DNA from: Jaltomata sinuosa
Lineage: Eukaryota > Streptophyta > Magnoliopsida > Solanales > Solanaceae
Assembly: GCA_003996215.1 (NCBI GenBank)
Contig: QJPP01007520.1
Location: forward strand, 310,001-374,000
Reading direction: 5' to 3'
DNA: 64,000 bases
The translations under genes were made by a program, and so were the position numbers. Each line of letters opens with the position of its first letter. The stretch's first letter is position 1. The notes under the pieces were generated by a model. It had not been told where the DNA came from. It did not search any database and was given only the letters and a program-made list of their open reading frames with translations. This document shows positions 43,360 through 53,036 of this stretch, piece after piece.

Positions 43360-45247
43360 CCTTCTCTAGTATATGTGAATACCAACGCATGCACACATAT
43401 CCCGAAACATGCATATGCTCTAGCAGATGTGCAAATTTATGCAGCTTATTTATACAACAACTACTACTGCACCTTAATTCCAAGCAAGTTAGGGTCGGCT
43501 ATGTGAATCCTTATTGATCATGTTACTCTAATTAATCTCATCTCAAGCTAATTTCATATGCAAATATAAAGAAAAAGTACAGTAAGTTTTCTATATTTGT
43601 CTAAACGTATAAATTTCTGAAAGGCTAAACCACTCTTAGAAAACATTGGACCTACAATAAGAGTGCTAACATGTCTAAACCATATTCTCAACTAATAGGT
43701 ATCGTCTATATAGATCTTTTCCTTCCTTTGTATCCTATTTTCTGCTACGTGTGCATAGATCCCAAGAAATTGTAAAATTCTTCGAGACAACTTCCTTCCA
43801 CGCGATTTTAGGTTTATCTCGTCCATTTTTATCACCTTCATTCACCATGGTTTCACACTCACGTACCGGTGCATGGGGAGGTCGACGCAGGACATGACCA
43901 AACTATCTCAGATGATCTTCTATCAATTTATCCTCGATATGTGCTACTTAAACCTTCTTGTGAATGTGATCATTTCTAATGTTATATGACCGCACATCTA
44001 TCTTAGCATCCTCACAATTTCTTGGGATCGATGCAGAAGTGTTTTATGGAATAGTGACACTTGTAAAATAAGATTATTCATATGCATTTTACATGTTCAA
44101 GAACAAGACTAATAGTACGATTTGTGGCATGTAAAGAACTAAAATTGCTAGACTTCCCAGTTTATTGTGTGAGAAATTCCTTTGTTCATTCTCCTTCTTC
44201 TGCATACAATAACAACATACCCAGTGTGGTCGCACAAAGTGGGGTCCGGGGAGGGTAGAGTGTACGCAGATCTTACCCCTACCTCAAGTAGAGAGGCTGT
44301 TTCTGATAGACCCTTGGGTCAAAACTCCTTTTACATCCTTCTGATAAAAATTGACAATACCGTTTTCACTCTTCAAGGACTTCACTTTGGCCTTTACAAC
44401 TTATCTATCGAGTACCTCAAAGACGCATGATTTTGCAGGTTGTTACGGTTGCAAAGTTCAAAGGTGGTGGTAGTGCATTTAATGTTATACCCGACTCTGT
44501 CACAATCGGTGGAACTTTCAGGGCATTCTCAGAAGAAAGTTTCATGCAACTTAAACAGAGAATCGTAGAGGTATACTTTTAATATTAGTATTTGAATGCT
44601 CAAAGTATCATATGATTGTTGAAGGTTGTTCCACAAAAAGAATGTGCTATGACTATTGAATGGTAAAACTCGACTTGTTGAGTGAATAATTACACTGTTT
44701 AGCTAGGTCAAAATTTTAGTTTATGTGTATATACTATATGTTGATTCCCCTTATTTTCTACGTGCGTCTACTTTTTCTTTATATTGTGATACCCCTTAGT
44801 AAAATTCCTAGCTTCGTTACTACTGGAAACATTTTACAGGTTATCACACGACAAGCTGCAGTACAAAGGTGCAATGCAACAGTAGACTTTGACACCCAAA
44901 ATAGGCCGTTTTACCCGGTGACAGTAAATAATAAAGCATTGCATGAACATTTCCGAAATGTAGCTGGACAGATGCTGGGTATCGATAAGATCATAGAAAA
45001 GAAACCAACGATGGGGACAGAAGATTTTTCATTCTTTGCCGAGGCTTTTCCTGGATACTTCTACTTACTTGGAATGGTTGATGAAACTAAAGGACGATTC
45101 GAGTCAGGACACTCCCCTTTCTACAGAGTCAATGAAGATGCACTGCCATATGGTGTTGCTTTACATGCATCGTTAGCCACGACTTACCTTCTTGAACATC
45201 AGTTAAAATCAACCACTCAGGATCAAGGTGTTCATGACGAGTTGTAA
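37977..45247 (+). CDS. IAA-amino acid hydrolase, ILR1/IAR3/ILL4-like (M20D amidohydrolase)
   Basis: This enzyme releases active auxin (or related hormones) from amino-acid conjugates in the ER. Exons 37977-38336, 41814-41939, 43007-43321, 44439-44570 and 44840-45247 give 446 residues, the family length, all in phase 0. Residues 1-25 form a signal peptide (MGFLKWVLTISTLCTFLATP). HENPELGFEE and ALRADMDALAI are M20D signatures. Likely metal ligands by analogy with ILL2 are Cys138 and His140 (in HSCGHDAHVA), Glu174 (PAEEGGGG), His198 (FGLHVS) and His402 (ESGHSPFY). The C terminus is HDEL, an ER retrieval signal. Intron 1 (3.5 kb) holds two further copies of exon 1 without the signal peptide, a repeat array and a MITE. 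The IAR3-type assignment is inferred, because family members differ in substrate. Confidence 0.93.
38921..39218 (+). pseudogene. Copy of hydrolase exon 1 (copy 2), frameshifted
   Basis: Matches exon 1 from about its codon 22 to its end, including the CTATACAG|GT donor, but lacks the signal peptide and start codon. One base is lost at about 39017 (GTGAAATTAG instead of GTGAAAATTAG), which breaks the frame between FDWMVK and RRTIHENPEL. Sequence after the donor does not match the intron after exon 1. Confidence 0.85.
40252..40550 (+). pseudogene. Copy of hydrolase exon 1 (copy 3), open frame
   Basis: Matches exon 1 from about codon 22 to the end with no frame break. Differences from exon 1 are few (for example KRPE to KSSE, KIRR to RIRK, DNMG to DKMG). 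The donor CTATACAG|GTCTTTTTAT and about 70 bases of intron also match exon 1, showing an exon-plus-intron duplication. The position of the start is TTG, so it would need an upstream exon (a possible acceptor is TTTTTTGAACAAAG) or would be skipped. Confidence 0.85.
40727..40977. repeat. hAT-like MITE in hydrolase intron 1
   Basis: Starts GGGGTTGTTTGGTAC and ends GTACCAAACGACCCC, near-perfect 15-base inverted ends, 251 bases. It has inner inverted blocks (GGTGGGATA.CCCA and its complement; CCATGTTTGGTTGATG and CATCAACC-like complement). It interrupts one monomer of the surrounding array, so it was inserted later. Confidence 0.8.
42105..42282. repeat. MITE-like inverted repeat in hydrolase intron 2
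   Basis: The left end GCAGAGCTATAACTTTGTTT with ATGGGTTC is the complement, with a few changes, of the right end GAACCCATAAACTC with TTCTAGCTCCGCC. About 180 bases. The intron otherwise shows a Stowaway-type end at about 42655-42682. Confidence 0.6.
42540..42682. repeat. Stowaway-type MITE remnant in hydrolase intron 2
   Basis: Ends AAATTGAAACGGAGGGAGTA, the typical right end of Stowaway elements. The left part (TTTTAATCTTGTGGTCTTAA) is internal Stowaway sequence, so the left terminus is lost. Confidence 0.55.
43327..43360. repeat. (CT)n microsatellite next to an exon donor
   Basis: A CT run of about 28 bases starts six bases after the exon 3 donor of the hydrolase gene. Confidence 0.85.
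44205..44325 (-). repeat. SINE 3' part in hydrolase intron 3
   Basis: Minus orientation and well conserved: AATAACAACATACCCAGTGT, GGGGTCCGGGGAGGGTAGAG, GTACGCAGATCTTACCCC, GGCTGTTTCTGATAGACCC. Confidence 0.75.
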
Positions 45248-46399
45248 GGTCCTCCAACAACCTCGAGGATGAAAATAATTTCTCCCTACAACAACCATGG
45301 TAGATTTCATACACAGCCACGCAAAAATAAGGTTTCTCTCTTTCTATTTTTAATACCCAAACGTGCTTGCTCGAAATCAAGTTGGTGTTGGAGCTAGTTT
45401 GGTTGATCATCCAGAAAAAAAGGTTCTTGCCATCATGGCGTTTTTTATTCGAGTTATAAAGATTCTTGATTTCATTAGATAGTTGTTTCTTCTCCAATGT
45501 AATTGATATTGAATCCCACTGCTTCTTTAAGGGTAGAAGTTTTTCTCTGTTCTATATTTCATTGTCATTACCCATAGTGATGTGCACAAAAGTTGTTGTG
45601 CAGAGAACTAGTAAGAATTGTGCCTGATCTTTCAGAAAAAGATTCCTATTCAAAGAGCGCATAACTGCATGGATAACTGCGATGGCATAGGGTAAAACAT
45701 CTCCATTCTCCCATTACCCAAAGCATTTCAACACAGATGAATAAAACTTGTACTTCACACTGAGGTATTGTAGGAACTTATAAACTTTAAATCTTGATCT
45801 GCCTCTGTTTAACGAGAACAATATGCATCCAATAAGGTGGATATAACAATTCTTTAGCACTATTTTCAGTTTTCTATAACCTTGTTTTATCAAAACTAGA
45901 CATGCTAATCTGTATAAGACTAGAATAGACGAACAATGTTTCAACTTAATTGTTAATGTTAACAAAGGCAGGCAATTGATTCCCCAACTTCAACCAATTG
46001 TTGTTCAAATGCCTACTAAATGGAACCATAAGAAAGATTCATAACCACTGTACAGAAATACCCTATCCAAGTATTAGATATCTGTTCTCAGAAAACAATT
46101 CTATCCTGTTAGATTTTAATAGCATAGCAGTAGTATCAAGGGAGTCTCTCAATGGATCATAAGTGGAGCATAAAACATTCAAGCCATGAATAAAAATGAT
46201 AAAACTTTAGTAAAAGACAAAGGTTAAAATTCAATTAATTCTTGCGAAACAGAACGTAATCAATCATCCATCCTACAAACACAAGTAGTAAACTAGTCTT
46301 CTCTCGTTATGAGGTCTGAGAAACAAAATTTATAAACATAACAAAGGTGAAAACTTTTGAAGCAGTAACTTCTCAACCTAAAATAACTGATGTCCTCGT
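45248..46399. other. Intergenic between two converging genes
   Basis: Holds the 3' UTRs of the hydrolase (left) and of eS30 (right). No other gene, RNA or repeat was recognised. Confidence 0.5.
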
Positions 46400-49018
46400 C
46401 TACTTCTCGGAAGAGTTTGGTCCTCTCTTCTTTCCAAAGCCAACAACTGCAAGAAGACATAAACAGCATTCCATAAGAAACAATTTTCATATGTCAAAAA
46501 GAGAAGCAGCTTCAAACAGTTCCCAAGCAAAAATAAAGCAGACATACAAGTATCCACCAAATACAGAAATAAACTAACAATAACACACAGAAACATCACG
46601 TCCTTTGATACGTGAACTAGCAAAAAGCCTATTAATCTTAGAAAAAAAATTAACCTACTTGTTTATTTAAGGAAATACAATATATCTACTGTTAAGATCA
46701 TACAATGATGAGCAGGGAAATAGGAAATCCCAAATTAAACTGCACAGATACTTTACTGAAGATTTGACAATCAGAAAACTCATCTGGAATACCACTTAGC
46801 ACTAAAGATGCAGGAAAAACTAATGTGACTTCTAACTGAGGATTATACGTAAGCAATTTTGTTTCTATAAAAAATGAAATATATCACTCTGTTAAGATCA
46901 TATACTGCTGAAAAGAAAAACTGAAACTAAACCACATCTATTATATAATTAAGTTTCGAAAATCCCAATACTAGTCTAGAATGCTTAATAGCAAAGATTC
47001 AAGATTATTATGGTAAAAATTTCACTAGAACATTCCTGCACAATCTTGCATACAGTTTACGGATCATACATAAGAGATCATACACACGCACATACTGTAT
47101 GTATCATTGTGTATATCCCAACAAGTTGTTAACAGTTTGAATATATGTTTTAAGCTTTCCATAATCATGGAAAGGATGTGTAAGTGTCAACATATATATA
47201 TTTGACAAATCGTGCATCCATGAAATTACTATTATTTTGACAAAAAGATTCAGACTTTATTAAATGTATATACTTTTATCTTTTTAGATACACTCATTCA
47301 AGCAGAAGGCAGTAAACATCCATAAAGTGAAATAAGGAAAGAAAAGGAAGGTTACCAGCAGTGACGAATCTGCGATTGTATTGCATACGCTTGTGTGCAC
47401 GTCCTCTTGGCTTCTTCTTCTTGTCCTGCTTTGCAACCTTGGGAGTTTGTCCCCTAACCTTACCGGCACGAGCAAGTGATCCGTGAACCTTACCTACAAT
47501 TAACAAAATCAAAACCTACAAATCAATACTCATCCAACAACAGAGCACAACTACTACTACACAATTGCAAATTACTCCCTCTGTCCCAATTTAAGCATCT
47601 TAATTTCCTTTTTCATTCTAATTGTCAAGTGAAAGGACTAATCACTCTTTAATTTAAGACCACCAGATTAAAAATTGGATCTTTCTTTCTAAAACTCCGT
47701 GCCCAGTCAAATTAAGACACTTAAATTGGAACAAGGAAGTAGCTAAATATTGGCTATATGAACTTCTCTGTGGAGAAGATCCATTATATATATACTTCCA
47801 TTTTACTACACAATCATTGGCAAACTACTCCCTCCATCCCAATTTACGTGTCACACTTTCCTATTAACAAAATCAAAAACTTCAAATCATTACTCATTCA
47901 ACAAGTACAACTACTATGCCACAATGGCAAACTACTTCCTACGTCCCACTTTAAGTGTCGTATTTTCCTTTTTTCACTCTACATAACAAATTTAAGCTCA
48001 CGGGATTCAAAACTACATTCAAAAGTATAACTACCATTACACAATTGCAAACTACTCACTCCATCCCAATTTACGCGTCTCACTTTCCTATTAACAAAAT
48101 CAAAAACTACATATCAATACTCATTCAACAACAAGTACAACTACTATGCCACAATTGCAAACTACTCCCTGCGTCTCAATTTAAGTGTCTTATTTTCCTT
48201 TTTCACTCTACACGACAAATTTAAGCTCACAAGATTCAAAAGAACGTGCCCAGACAAATTAAGACACTTAAATTGGAACGAAGGAAGTAGCTAATATTAG
48301 CTACATGAACTTAACTATGTGGAGAAGATCCATTTGATATAGTTCCATATTACTACGCAACAATTTGCAAGCTACTCCCTCCATCCCAATTTACGCATCT
48401 CACTTTTCTATTAACAAAATCAAGAACTGCAAATCAATACTCATTCAACAACAAGTACAACTACTATACCACAATTGCAAACTACTTCCTGCATCTCAAT
48501 TTAAGTGTTATTTTTCTTTTTTCACTCTACACAACAAATTTAAGCTCACGAGATTCAAAAGTATAACTACTATTACACAATTGCAAACTACTCACTCCAT
48601 CCCAATTTACGCGTCTCACTTTCCTATTAACAAAATAATAAACTACAAATCAATACTCATTCAACAAGAAATACACAATTGCAAACTACTCCCTACGTCC
48701 CAATTTAAGTGTCGTATTTTCCTTTTTTTCACTCTACATGACAAATTTAAGCTCACGAGATCCAAAAGTACGCCTTTATTTCTTAAACTCCGTACCCAAT
48801 CAAACTAAGACACTTAAATTGGAACGGAGGAAGTAGCTAAATATTGGCTAGGAGAAGATCCATTTGATATAGTTCCATTTTACTACGCAATAATTTGTCC
48901 CTATTCACAAAAAATCGAAAAAAAGGCAAAAATTGAATAAAAATGATAAAATTTGAAAAAATTGGCAATGAAGATAAGAGTATTGAAGAGTCGCCGGAGC
49001 TTACCCATGGTTGATTTC
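46400..49018 (-). CDS. RPS30: 40S ribosomal protein eS30
   Basis: A component of the small cytosolic ribosomal subunit, near the decoding site. Minus-strand exons 49015-49018, 47356-47493 and 46400-46446 give exactly 62 residues, the plant eS30 length. The protein is GKVHGSLARAGKVRGQTPKV, then KQDKKKKPRGRAHKRMQYNR, then [20 protein letters not shown]; it is almost invariant across plants and has no ubiquitin-like fusion. Exon 1 encodes only ATG plus one base, followed by GTAAGC. Intron 1 (1.5 kb) contains a repeat array. Upstream are telo-box and site II elements, standard for plant ribosomal protein genes. The gene is divergent from the M16 protease, 4 kb away. Confidence 0.96.
47503..48900. 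repeat. Alternating A/B repeat array in eS30 intron 1, Stowaway-derived
   Basis: Two related units of about 105-120 bases alternate. A contains CTCCCTCCATCCCAATTTAC, CTATTAACAAAATCAA and TACTCATTCAACAACAAGTA. B contains CTCCCTRCGTCYCAATTTAA, TTTTCACTCTACA and AAATTTAAGCTCACGAGATT. Starts fall near 47820, 47927, 48047, 48158, 48368, 48477, 48584 and 48682. The CTCCCTCYGTCC heads and TTAAATTGGAACGGAGGAAGT ends (for example 47573-47740) are Stowaway MITE termini. The rest of unit A copies the intron sequence just upstream of exon 2 (47497-47570). Confidence 0.8.
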
Positions 49019-49077
49019 TGAGTCGCCGGTGGCCGGAGAAGCTGAAAATCGTTCGGAGCTGCGAAGGTTAGAAATAC

Positions 49078-49090
49078 TAGGGTTAGGGTT
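49078..49090 (-). promoter_or_regulatory. Telo-box of eS30
   Basis: TAGGGTTAGGGTT on the plus strand (AACCCTAACCCTA on the gene's strand), about 60 bases before the start codon. Telo-boxes near the start are typical of plant ribosomal protein genes and act with site II motifs. Confidence 0.75.
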
Positions 49091-49127
49091 CTTTTGGAGA
49101 ATTAAGATGAATTTATAGGGAAGCCTG

Positions 49128-49670
49128 GTAAGGCGTGCAAACTGTATTGGGCCTTGTTGAGGAAAAAAGTATTTGGGCCTTAAGGAAGAGAGAGTCGAAA
49201 CTATGACCCGAAGCATGTTGATCCAATTGGAAAACCAAATCAGACATAGGGTGTGCTCGGTATGGAGGAAAATATTTTTCGATTCTTTCATGTTCGATAA
49301 GTTATACATTTGACTGATCAGGTGATAATAGTTACATTCTCTAACGAAATATACAAAAAAAAAAAAATTATACACTATTATAAAGGCGTGCAACTGTCTT
49401 GGGCCTTAACAAGAGAATCAAAACGATGACCCGGATCATGTGATCTAATTGGAAAACCAAATCAGACATAGGGTGTGATCGGTACGGAGAAAAATATTTT
49501 TCGATTTTTTCATGTTCAGTTAGTCAAAAGAGTCCATGGTTTTTTTGTTTTTTGTTTTTTTTTTTGGGGCGGGGGGGTGGGTAAGTTACACATTTTACTG
49601 ATTGGATGAAAATAATTAAATTCTCTAACAAAATATACAAAAGAAATTATACAGTATTATATATTTTATG
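49128..49670. repeat. Direct duplication of the eS30 upstream region
   Basis: Copy 1 (about 49128-49380) and copy 2 (about 49383-49670) share AAGGCGTGCAA, the TTGGGCCTT motif, ATGACCCG, CCAATTGGAAAACCAAATCA-like sequence, GACATAGGGTGTG.TCGGTA, AAATATTTTTCGATT and ATTCTCTAACRAAATATACA. Copy 2 holds an extra T- and G-rich tract (about 49545-49580). Confidence 0.8.
49147..49180 (-). promoter_or_regulatory. Pair of site II elements of eS30
   Basis: Two TTGGGCCT motifs (about 49147 and 49173), that is AGGCCCAA on the gene's strand, the TCP-bound site II class. A third TTGGGCCT (about 49398) lies in the duplicated copy of the promoter. Confidence 0.65.
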
Positions 49671-51394
49671 TATACTATGCCTTAATATACCAAAAAAAAA
49701 AATATATTGATTATTATTTTGATGGGCGACTATTTATGTCAATTTCTCCTCTCTCTCTTCTTTTTTTTTGTTAGATTTATTATTTATAATGGTTTGGTCC
49801 TAAAGAGTATAGTTAATTCTTAATACTTTTTTTTGGTTATAAACTCTTAATACAATATTTGTTGAAATATGTGCATTAGTGTGTTTTTCTTGATCACGAT
49901 CGGGATGTATAAAACTTTTATACTTTATAAATTTTGAAAAGTACGTTATCGATAACCAAAAAAATAAAATCGATGTATATTAATTTGTTATTTTATTTTT
50001 GTCTTCTTATGTATTTCGATGATCGAAATACTTCTTTACAACTTCAGTCTATGACATGAGTTTCTATTATCGTTATTGTTATAAATTAAAGTTGCAAAGA
50101 AGTATGTTGATCGTCGTAATATGCTAAGGATTAGAATCAAGATATGTAATAAATTTTCTTTTGTCGTCAAGTCACGACCTCTCTATCACATGTTTCGATC
50201 TCTTATATGAGTCTGAGTCAGTGAGGTCTTAAACTACACGTGACAAGAGTCTCCATGTTATATATGTTTCATTTGTTCATATGCTTCATTTTCTCACATG
50301 TTCACATACTTCTTTCATTTGTTATCATTCTATTGTATCGAGTCTTCATGCTACCTTATACGATTCATATGCCTTCATTTGAAATGTTTATTTGTCTTCA
50401 TTTGAAATTTTTATATATATACCTTTATTTTGAGATATTTAAATGCTTTTATTTGGAAATTTATTTCACATGTGCTGCGTGAATCATTTGTAAAGTATAA
50501 CGATTATGAGAATTATGTGTAATTTACTTCAATAGTGTAATAATATGTGCTCACGTGATATGTGTCCTTGGAGGCTCACTTGCTTACGCCCGTGTGGCTC
50601 GTTATCCTAAACCACTAGACGATGGGAGCCTGCTCGACCAACAACGATCATATTATGATCATAGTATGACCAATTTTTTAAAATTGTCATGCTAATTTAT
50701 TATATGTCCTATATAGCTCATGTGTCAAACGCCCTTGATGACTCATTTGCTCATCAAAAACATGACCCTTGAGGTTAATCTGTATATAAAATGCCATTTG
50801 TGTTTCATTTGTTCTCAAAAACTAAAAAAATATATGTATTATATAACGATCCAAGTGAAATAATATATCATGTGTTCAAATATTGTAATGAAGGAACCAA
50901 AGATCCGTAAGTGAATGCATTGAACGCGACTTATAAAACGTTTTTAACAAATATAACTTGCAAGGTCATATTTAATGAATCCACATTGAATAAATATAAA
51001 CTATAAATTACACTCATTATATGTGACTTATAAATTTTGTGATTCTACATTGTTATTCATACGTATGGCTGACTTGAAATTAAGTTGATTTTTTTTTTGA
51101 CATGCAATTTGAATTTTAAAATTGGTACCTTATTTCATAAAATATGAAAATCTCATAATTTGTGCAAGCTATTAAAACTTCACTAATCTTTGTAATATTA
51201 CTAAATGAGCAAATCATAGCTCATAAATAAGGTATCAAAATATTCAAGACGTCGCATTAACAAATCTCATATCTTCATATATTTTTTATATACAAACATT
51301 TGTTGTTACATGTCATTATTACAAACTTAAAAATACACATAATTCTATAAAGACTCGTTGATTTAATAAATCAACAATAGTATTAGTAACTAGC
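49671..51394. other. Intergenic, no gene seen
   Basis: AT-rich sequence. Open frames such as 50240-50482 are low-complexity and hydrophobic by composition, without a recognisable domain. A short phrase with regular ...CTCAYTTGCTYA... elements (about 50560-50830) could be a decayed transposon, but no coding domain is visible. Confidence 0.45.
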
Positions 51395-51825
51395 TACTCC
51401 ATTTGTTTTAAATTATCTTTTTTTTTTGCGCTTTACACGCCCTTGAAAAATATTAACTAAAAAGAATTTTGAACTATTTCAATCTTATACACATATATAA
51501 ATAATAATCTATCTTCATTAAATATTTACTCAATTTATGTATCATATCCATTAATAAGCATGCATTTGTCAAAGTCATTTTGCGCATATCAACAAAAATT
51601 AAGTAAATAATCTTAAATAGACACCTAGGAATAAACAAAATTTAAAACTTCAAAGAAGTAACAACACCTTATAATCAAGGACTTTGTAATCTTGAAGAAA
51701 AACTATCTCAAGGTAAAATGGAGAAAAAATAATTAATTTTACTTTACACTTTTAAAACGATAAATAGTTTGAGATAACTAACTTTAGAAATAGTGACATA
51801 CACTTTGAAATGGAGGAAGTATTAT
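51395..51825. repeat. Stowaway-like MITE, long and diverged
   Basis: The left end ACTACTCCATTTGTTTTAAA and right end TTTGAAATGGAGGAAGTATT are inverted partners of the CTCCCTCYGT family, 430 bases apart. The interior shows no coding domain, so it may be two fused copies. Confidence 0.55.
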
Positions 51826-51852
51826 TTAATACAATCTGTTCACATGGTAAAA

Positions 51853-51955
51853 TAATAACATACCCAATATAATTTTATAAATAGAGTCTGAAAAAAGGTA
51901 GAGTGTACGAAAAGTTTATCCCTACCTCATAGAGATAGAGAGATTGTTTCCTCCT
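51853..51955 (-). repeat. SINE 3' part, minus orientation
   Basis: AATAATAACATACCCAATAT, GTAGAGTGTACG, TTATCCCTACCTC and GATAGAGAGATTGTTTCC, diverged from the copy at 44205-44325. Confidence 0.6.
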
Positions 51956-52609
51956 CACATAATACAAAATATTTTTTAAAAAAATTATTTTTTTTAAAAA
52001 TATAAACTTACAGGTCAAGTTTTAATCACAAACTTGAAATTAAAATTGAAATTTCGTTCAAATGTCATAAACAAACACCAATTTCAAATTAATGTCACCC
52101 AAAATCCTGTATTTTTATCTATTCATTTTCACTTTTTTATATATATTTTTAAAATTTATCCTATTTTTTTTAGAAAATAATCATATTTAAATTATATTAA
52201 ATTATATATTTATTTTCTTCCGCAAAAAGTATAGACAAACATAACTCCAACTTTAAAAACTCTAAATAAAGTATTGCGCCTATTATATTGAATTTATCCG
52301 ATAGTCCCATTTTGAGAACGTCCAGTGTCAAAGTCATTTAATAGGTAAGTCGTCAATCCCTAAACTATGTAATTTACTTTATCTGCTGAGTTATGGATGT
52401 ACATTTTACAAGATGTTTCTAATTTACCCTTGTGTGATTTCTATTGAAGCATATATTCAAAGGTGAGTGTAGAACAAACGATTTTAAAGCAGATTTCCCG
52501 TTCATTAGACAGAGAAAGATCACTAAGATTTCAACAATCCGCTACAGAATTTATTCCAATTCCAAAAGCTCGGATCGAATTGATATTGGTATCTCTAATT
52601 GATAATACT

Positions 52610-52745
52610 CAATAACAACAACAATGATAACATACCCAGTAAAAATTTACAAGTGAAGTCTGGGGAGAGTAGAGTGTACGCAGACCTTATCACTACCTCG
52701 TGGAGGTAGAAAGACTGTTTTCGAAAGACTCTCGGCTCAAGTACA
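52610..52745 (-). repeat. SINE 3' part, minus orientation, upstream of the M16 protease
   Basis: CAACAACAATGATAACATAC, GTCTGGGGAGAGTAGAGTGT, ACGCAGACCTTATCACTACC and GTTTTCGAAAGACTCTCGG. It lies about 290 bases before the protease start codon. Confidence 0.65.
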
Positions 52746-53036
52746 AAGAAGAAAGGAACAATAAATAGAACATAACAACTACTAAAGGAAGCAAGTGCAA
52801 TGCCTACAAGAAAGCAACAAGAACAACAATATCATATCGAAACACAATAAATCATGATCAAATGCGTACTTAGACGTGTCACGCTTATATATAGCAAATC
52901 ACAGCATATTACAGTAGATCCTATATTAGGATACCTTTCCCCAATTAGCAAAAATAAAAAATAAAAACAGAACAGTTAATAAGAAGGAAAAAACAACCGT
53001 TCCAATTACCGGCGGAAGAGTCGACGGCGCCGGAAA

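Noticed and set aside
48365..48808. 147-codon plus-strand frame in the eS30 intron
   Set aside because: It is a translation of the A/B tandem repeats; the peptide only mirrors the DNA repeat.
50240..50482. 80-codon open frame rich in Phe, Ile and Leu
   Set aside because: Low-complexity, T-rich sequence with no domain, no splice partners and no plausible promoter; a chance frame.
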